This document shows, one piece after another, positions 61,678 to 64,000 of a DNA stretch of 64,000 bases. This stretch comes from an uncultured Acidaminococcus sp. GTDB lineage: Bacteria; Bacillota; Negativicutes; Acidaminococcales; Acidaminococcaceae. The DNA is taken from contig USHN01000004.1 of assembly GCA_900554515.1 (NCBI GenBank), forward strand, positions 66,559 to 130,558, in the 5' to 3' direction. The first letter of the stretch is position 1. Each line of letters begins with the position of its first letter. Under the pieces are notes generated by a model. That model made no database searches, was not told the origin of the DNA, and saw nothing but the letters and a program-made list of their open reading frames with translations. Both the position numbers and the translations under genes were made by a program.

Positions 61678-63225
61678 ATGGCTAATGTATATGACGCAAT
61701 CAAAGAGTTTTACGAGAATGATCCCGATTGGGAATTAATCCTTTCCCAATATGATGTGGAAAACTTTTTTCGCCACATGGCTTGGCAGGGGACCACAGAT
61801 GAACAAATGCAGCGCCAGTGGAAATACATAGTCATGCTGTGCATTTACCTGGAAAATGCAGAGCTGGAATTATTTGATCTTACGGAAGATAATCTGGTGG
61901 ATTTGGTATCCTGGTGCGGGCGCAATGTGGCGGATTTTTCCATTACTTTTGCGACGGTAAAAGAATTGCTGGAAACCCTGGGCCAGTTTTTTGTGTTTCT
62001 AAAGAAAGACGGCATAGTGGAAAGTTCCCTGCCGCCATATCTTGCTATGCAGCAGCTGCTCAGGGATGATGGGACAGTAGCGATCATTGACGAAGAGGGA
62101 TATTACCTGCCAGGGGAAAAATCCCGGGAAGAAACCGCTGCTCCGCCTGCGGAAGGCAGGGTGTTTTTAGATGCTGAGGAAGCTCTGAACGGTCTTATGA
62201 AAGAAATTCATCAGTTTTTTCAGCGGGATGAATTCAACTTGGATTTCGAGCGGGCCATGCTCCTTTATGAAACGGCGATGGGACCGCTGGATTCGTCTCT
62301 GGCAGGACCGGAGGCAGATTATTTTTGGCAAGGCTTTTGGGATTACTTCCTCTTTGATTACCACTTGCTCTTGGGGGATCAAATCCCCTTACGGTATTTT
62401 AAGGTGCATGGGGGCAGTCAGTATCCGCAGCTGGTTTCTGAATTGTGTCAAGGCTTTTTGGCTTTGTTCACTATCGAAGATGTAGTGGATGAGAATCACT
62501 ATGTATGCAGAGATTTTATTACCGGTGAACCATATTATTTCACCTTTTATCTGGAAGAAGAAGAACCGCTGGAAGATCTAGTGATGCTGGGACATGTGTT
62601 TTATAACCAGAGCATAGGGATGAACTATCTCCAGCGTTACAGACTGCGGCCTTTAGCCAGAAAACGCCTGTTGGAAGTACTTGATGACTGCCTGAAATGG
62701 TATGATGTGCATTGCCCCGGAGCCCATTGGGAAGAGTTCGTTGAACGCCACGCGCTTTTATGTCGCAAAGTGCTGCAGCTGGCAGGAGAAAACCCTGCCT
62801 TGCTCCGTTTTTCCCATGATACGGCTCAATGGGCCTACCAACCGCCTCTATTGCCAGAAAAGTTATCCAATGTGGAGGTCTTGCTGCAAAGTCTTCTTTT
62901 GGGGACGGGACGAAGCCACTATGACGTGCATCTTTGCCGCTGCATGTGGCAGGATTTCCTCAAGTGCCATCCTCATACAGAGCTGTACCCATTCCCCGTG
63001 TGGGCGGCTGCGGTAGGGCGGATTTTTCGCTCTATCAATGAAGCACTGCATCCTTTATATCGCATGCCGTCACGGCAGCCGCTTGGAATCTCTGAAGAGC
63101 AACTGGAGGGTGCCTGTAAAACCATCTCCCAGCAGCTGCAGCTGGAACCATTTGACCCCCGCTATTTGGACGAACTGGGGTTTTTACAATTATTTTCTTC
63201 GTCTAAGCAGGAGCTTGAACAATGA
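61678..63225 (+). CDS. Large soluble protein of unknown function
   Basis: A 515-residue protein I do not recognise. It is rich in aromatic residues and helices. Residues 1-105 (FFRHMAWQGTTDEQMQRQWK ... LLETLGQFFVFLKKDG) look like a helical bundle loosely reminiscent of the core-binding part of tyrosine recombinases, but no catalytic domain follows. The middle has an acidic linker and paired helices (YFWQGFWDYFLFDYHLLLGD). The end is rich in Cys and His (VHLCRCMWQDFLKCHPH). It lies in an operon with nth and a zinc-ribbon membrane protein, whose start overlaps its stop (ATGA). Confidence 0.8.
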   Translation: MANVYDAIKEFYENDPDWELILSQYDVENFFRHMAWQGTTDEQMQRQWKYIVMLCIYLENAELELFDLTEDNLVDLVSWCGRNVADFSITFATVKELLETLGQFFVFLKKDGIVESSLPPYLAMQQLLRDDGTVAIIDEEGYYLPGEKSREETAAPPAEGRVFLDAEEALNGLMKEIHQFFQRDEFNLDFERAMLLYETAMGPLDSSLAGPEADYFWQGFWDYFLFDYHLLLGDQIPLRYFKVHGGSQYPQLVSELCQGFLALFTIEDVVDENHYVCRDFITGEPYYFTFYLEEEEPLEDLVMLGHVFYNQSIGMNYLQRYRLRPLARKRLLEVLDDCLKWYDVHCPGAHWEEFVERHALLCRKVLQLAGENPALLRFSHDTAQWAYQPPLLPEKLSNVEVLLQSLLLGTGRSHYDVHLCRCMWQDFLKCHPHTELYPFPVWAAAVGRIFRSINEALHPLYRMPSRQPLGISEEQLEGACKTISQQLQLEPFDPRYLDELGFLQLFSSSKQELEQ

Positions 63226-63629
63226 AATGCAAAAATTGCGGTCTGGAATATCCGGATGATATGACGGTTTGTCCGGGATGCGGCGTTCCGAATGAAGACG
63301 TGGACGCCCAGCCTATGAGTGAACGAGAACGTGATTCCTTTGAAGGAATCACGATTGAAGCGCGCGAGGATGACGCTCATAAAGGAGATGCCTCTTATCG
63401 TGTTTACGACCAGGAGGATATGCACCGTCAGCAGAAAAAAGCGCAGCGCAAAAAGAAGCTCTCTTTTTGGTGGGATCTTGTGCGGGGAAACCTGTGGACA
63501 GTGGCAGTACTCGTGACCATGCTGATACTTTTTATTGTGCTTTTGCCTACACTTTTGGGATTTTTGTTTATTGGCATTGCCGCCTATGTGGTAATTTTTA
63601 TTCTCAGTCAGTTCCTGGCCGGGCGGTGA
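63222..63629 (+). CDS. Zinc-ribbon membrane protein
   Basis: A 135-residue protein. The N-terminal zinc ribbon has CKNCGLEY and CPGCGVPN (two CxxC pairs). A charged middle (SERERDSFEGITIEARED) and a basic stretch (QQKKAQRKKKLSFWW) lead to two C-terminal membrane helices (LWTVAVLVTMLILFIVLLP and LLGFLFIGIAAYVVIFIL). Function unknown; cytosolic zinc ribbon with a membrane anchor is inferred. Overlaps the preceding gene by four bases. Confidence 0.82.
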   Translation: MKCKNCGLEYPDDMTVCPGCGVPNEDVDAQPMSERERDSFEGITIEAREDDAHKGDASYRVYDQEDMHRQQKKAQRKKKLSFWWDLVRGNLWTVAVLVTMLILFIVLLPTLLGFLFIGIAAYVVIFILSQFLAGR

Positions 63630-63701
63630 AAAAGGAATGGTATTATGTCACAAGTTGGCGTAAAATTTTTGAAACTTTTCTTATCCGTATGTATCCTGCT
63701 T

Positions 63702-63710
63702 TGCTATAAT
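63702..63710 (+). promoter_or_regulatory. Extended -10 promoter of the ABC remnant
   Basis: TGC followed by TATAAT (63705-63710), about 40 bases before the ATG of the truncated gene. No clear -35 box is seen. Confidence 0.4.
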
Positions 63711-63750
63711 TAAAGAAAAATCCACTGATGGGGAGATCGGAAGGGATAGT

Positions 63751-63960
63751 ATGACCGCCGGACGCAGGATTTCCTGGCTCACCTATTTCAAAAATGAGAA
63801 AAAATGGCTGCTGCTCACAGCTGTTACTGGCATGATTTATAATGTGGGCATGACGGCCGGGCCGTATTTTGAAGGGCAGCTGGCCCAATGTTTATATGAT
63901 ATTTTTCAAGGACGCCGCACCGGCTATGATATGCTGGTGCTGGCTTTTTTGGTTAATTGA
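63751..63960 (+). pseudogene. Truncated ABC exporter gene (N-terminal 69 residues only)
   Basis: The 69 codons encode the start of an ABC exporter membrane domain: WLTYFKNEKKWLLLTAVTGM, a first helix, then GPYFEGQLAQCLYDIF and the beginning of helix 2 (MLVLAFLVN). The frame then stops and a terminator follows within one base. Intact exporters continue for about 500 residues with an ATPase domain, absent here. GGAAGGGA precedes the ATG and a promoter is present, so the fragment may still be transcribed. Confidence 0.7.
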
Positions 63961-63961
63961 A

Positions 63962-63984
63962 AACCCCGCCATAGTGGCGGGGTT
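63962..63984 (+). terminator. Terminator directly after the ABC remnant
   Basis: A 9-bp stem AACCCCGCC / GGCGGGGTT with a 5-base loop. It begins within two bases of the stop codon. Confidence 0.75.
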
Positions 63985-64000
63985 CCGGAAAGCTTATAGC

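Noticed and set aside
1..64000. CRISPR array, prophage or restriction/defence island
   Set aside because: No regularly spaced direct repeats, cas genes, phage structural genes or restriction-modification genes were seen; the only defence-like candidate is the small toxin-antitoxin locus.

Overview
The window looks like a housekeeping and accessory stretch of a Bacillota chromosome, most likely a Negativicutes member of the Acidaminococcus type. This is an inference from gene content and protein flavour: a glutamate symporter, a crotonase and glycerol dehydrogenase pair, a DUF1934-argS pair, a HutP-family protein, an ACT/DUF711 pair, a feoA-feoA-feoB operon with two tiny Cys-rich proteins, GGAGG-type ribosome binding sites and many GTG/TTG starts. 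No 16S rRNA is present to settle it. Genes lie on both strands in short, tightly packed operons with clear intrinsic terminators. There is no prophage, no CRISPR array and no intact insertion sequence.

Layout. 0-5.5 kb: crotonase-fold enzyme, glycerol dehydrogenase, a small unknown gene, a HutP-like protein, a His-Gln-Lys-Leu tRNA cluster, an M48 metalloprotease and an FkbM-type methyltransferase. 5.6-11.3 kb: a TrpXYZ-type ABC importer followed by diaminopimelate decarboxylase and a ClC chloride channel. 11.3-15.8 kb: rarA, acpS, nnr and a cell-wall amidase. 15.9-22.4 kb: putP divergent from DUF1934-argS, then pyrG and glpX. 22.5-29.0 kb: mfd, a SpoVB/MurJ-like flippase, HU, a DivIC/FtsB-like protein and a HAD phosphatase.

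29.0-33.0 kb is the most distinctive stretch. It holds a candidate type I toxin-antitoxin locus (21-residue hydrophobic peptide plus a convergent antisense RNA), a structured non-coding segment, and the iron-uptake operon feoA-feoA-feoB with two Cys-rich genes. The feo operon is read leftwards from a promoter carrying an inverted repeat between its -35 and -10 boxes.

33.1-41.8 kb: DUF368 protein, map, nitroreductase, C69 dipeptidase, a GH18-type lipoprotein gene interrupted by one in-frame TAG, cstA behind an apparent attenuator with a 15-codon upstream reading frame, a small Tyr/Asp-rich protein, an FAH-family hydrolase and tRNA-Val. 41.9-50.0 kb: the phoH-ybeY-cdd-era cluster, a CBS-domain CorC-like protein whose N-terminus seems to begin at a non-canonical ATA, recO, a small membrane protein, xth, an ADP-ribosylglycohydrolase, lgt and a metallophosphoesterase. 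50.2-64.0 kb: leuS, comEA-comEC-holA, gltS, purC, the ACT/DUF711 pair, nth, an unrecognised 515-residue protein, a zinc-ribbon membrane protein and a truncated ABC-exporter remnant ending at a terminator.

Functional themes are translation (argS, leuS, map, tRNAs, era, ybeY), DNA repair and uptake (mfd, rarA, recO, nth, xth, comEA, comEC, holA), envelope synthesis (lgt, amidase, flippase), and nutrient uptake (amino acids through the TrpXYZ-type system, PutP, GltS and CstA; iron through Feo). All functional calls rest on motif and family recognition by eye. No database search or folding program was run.
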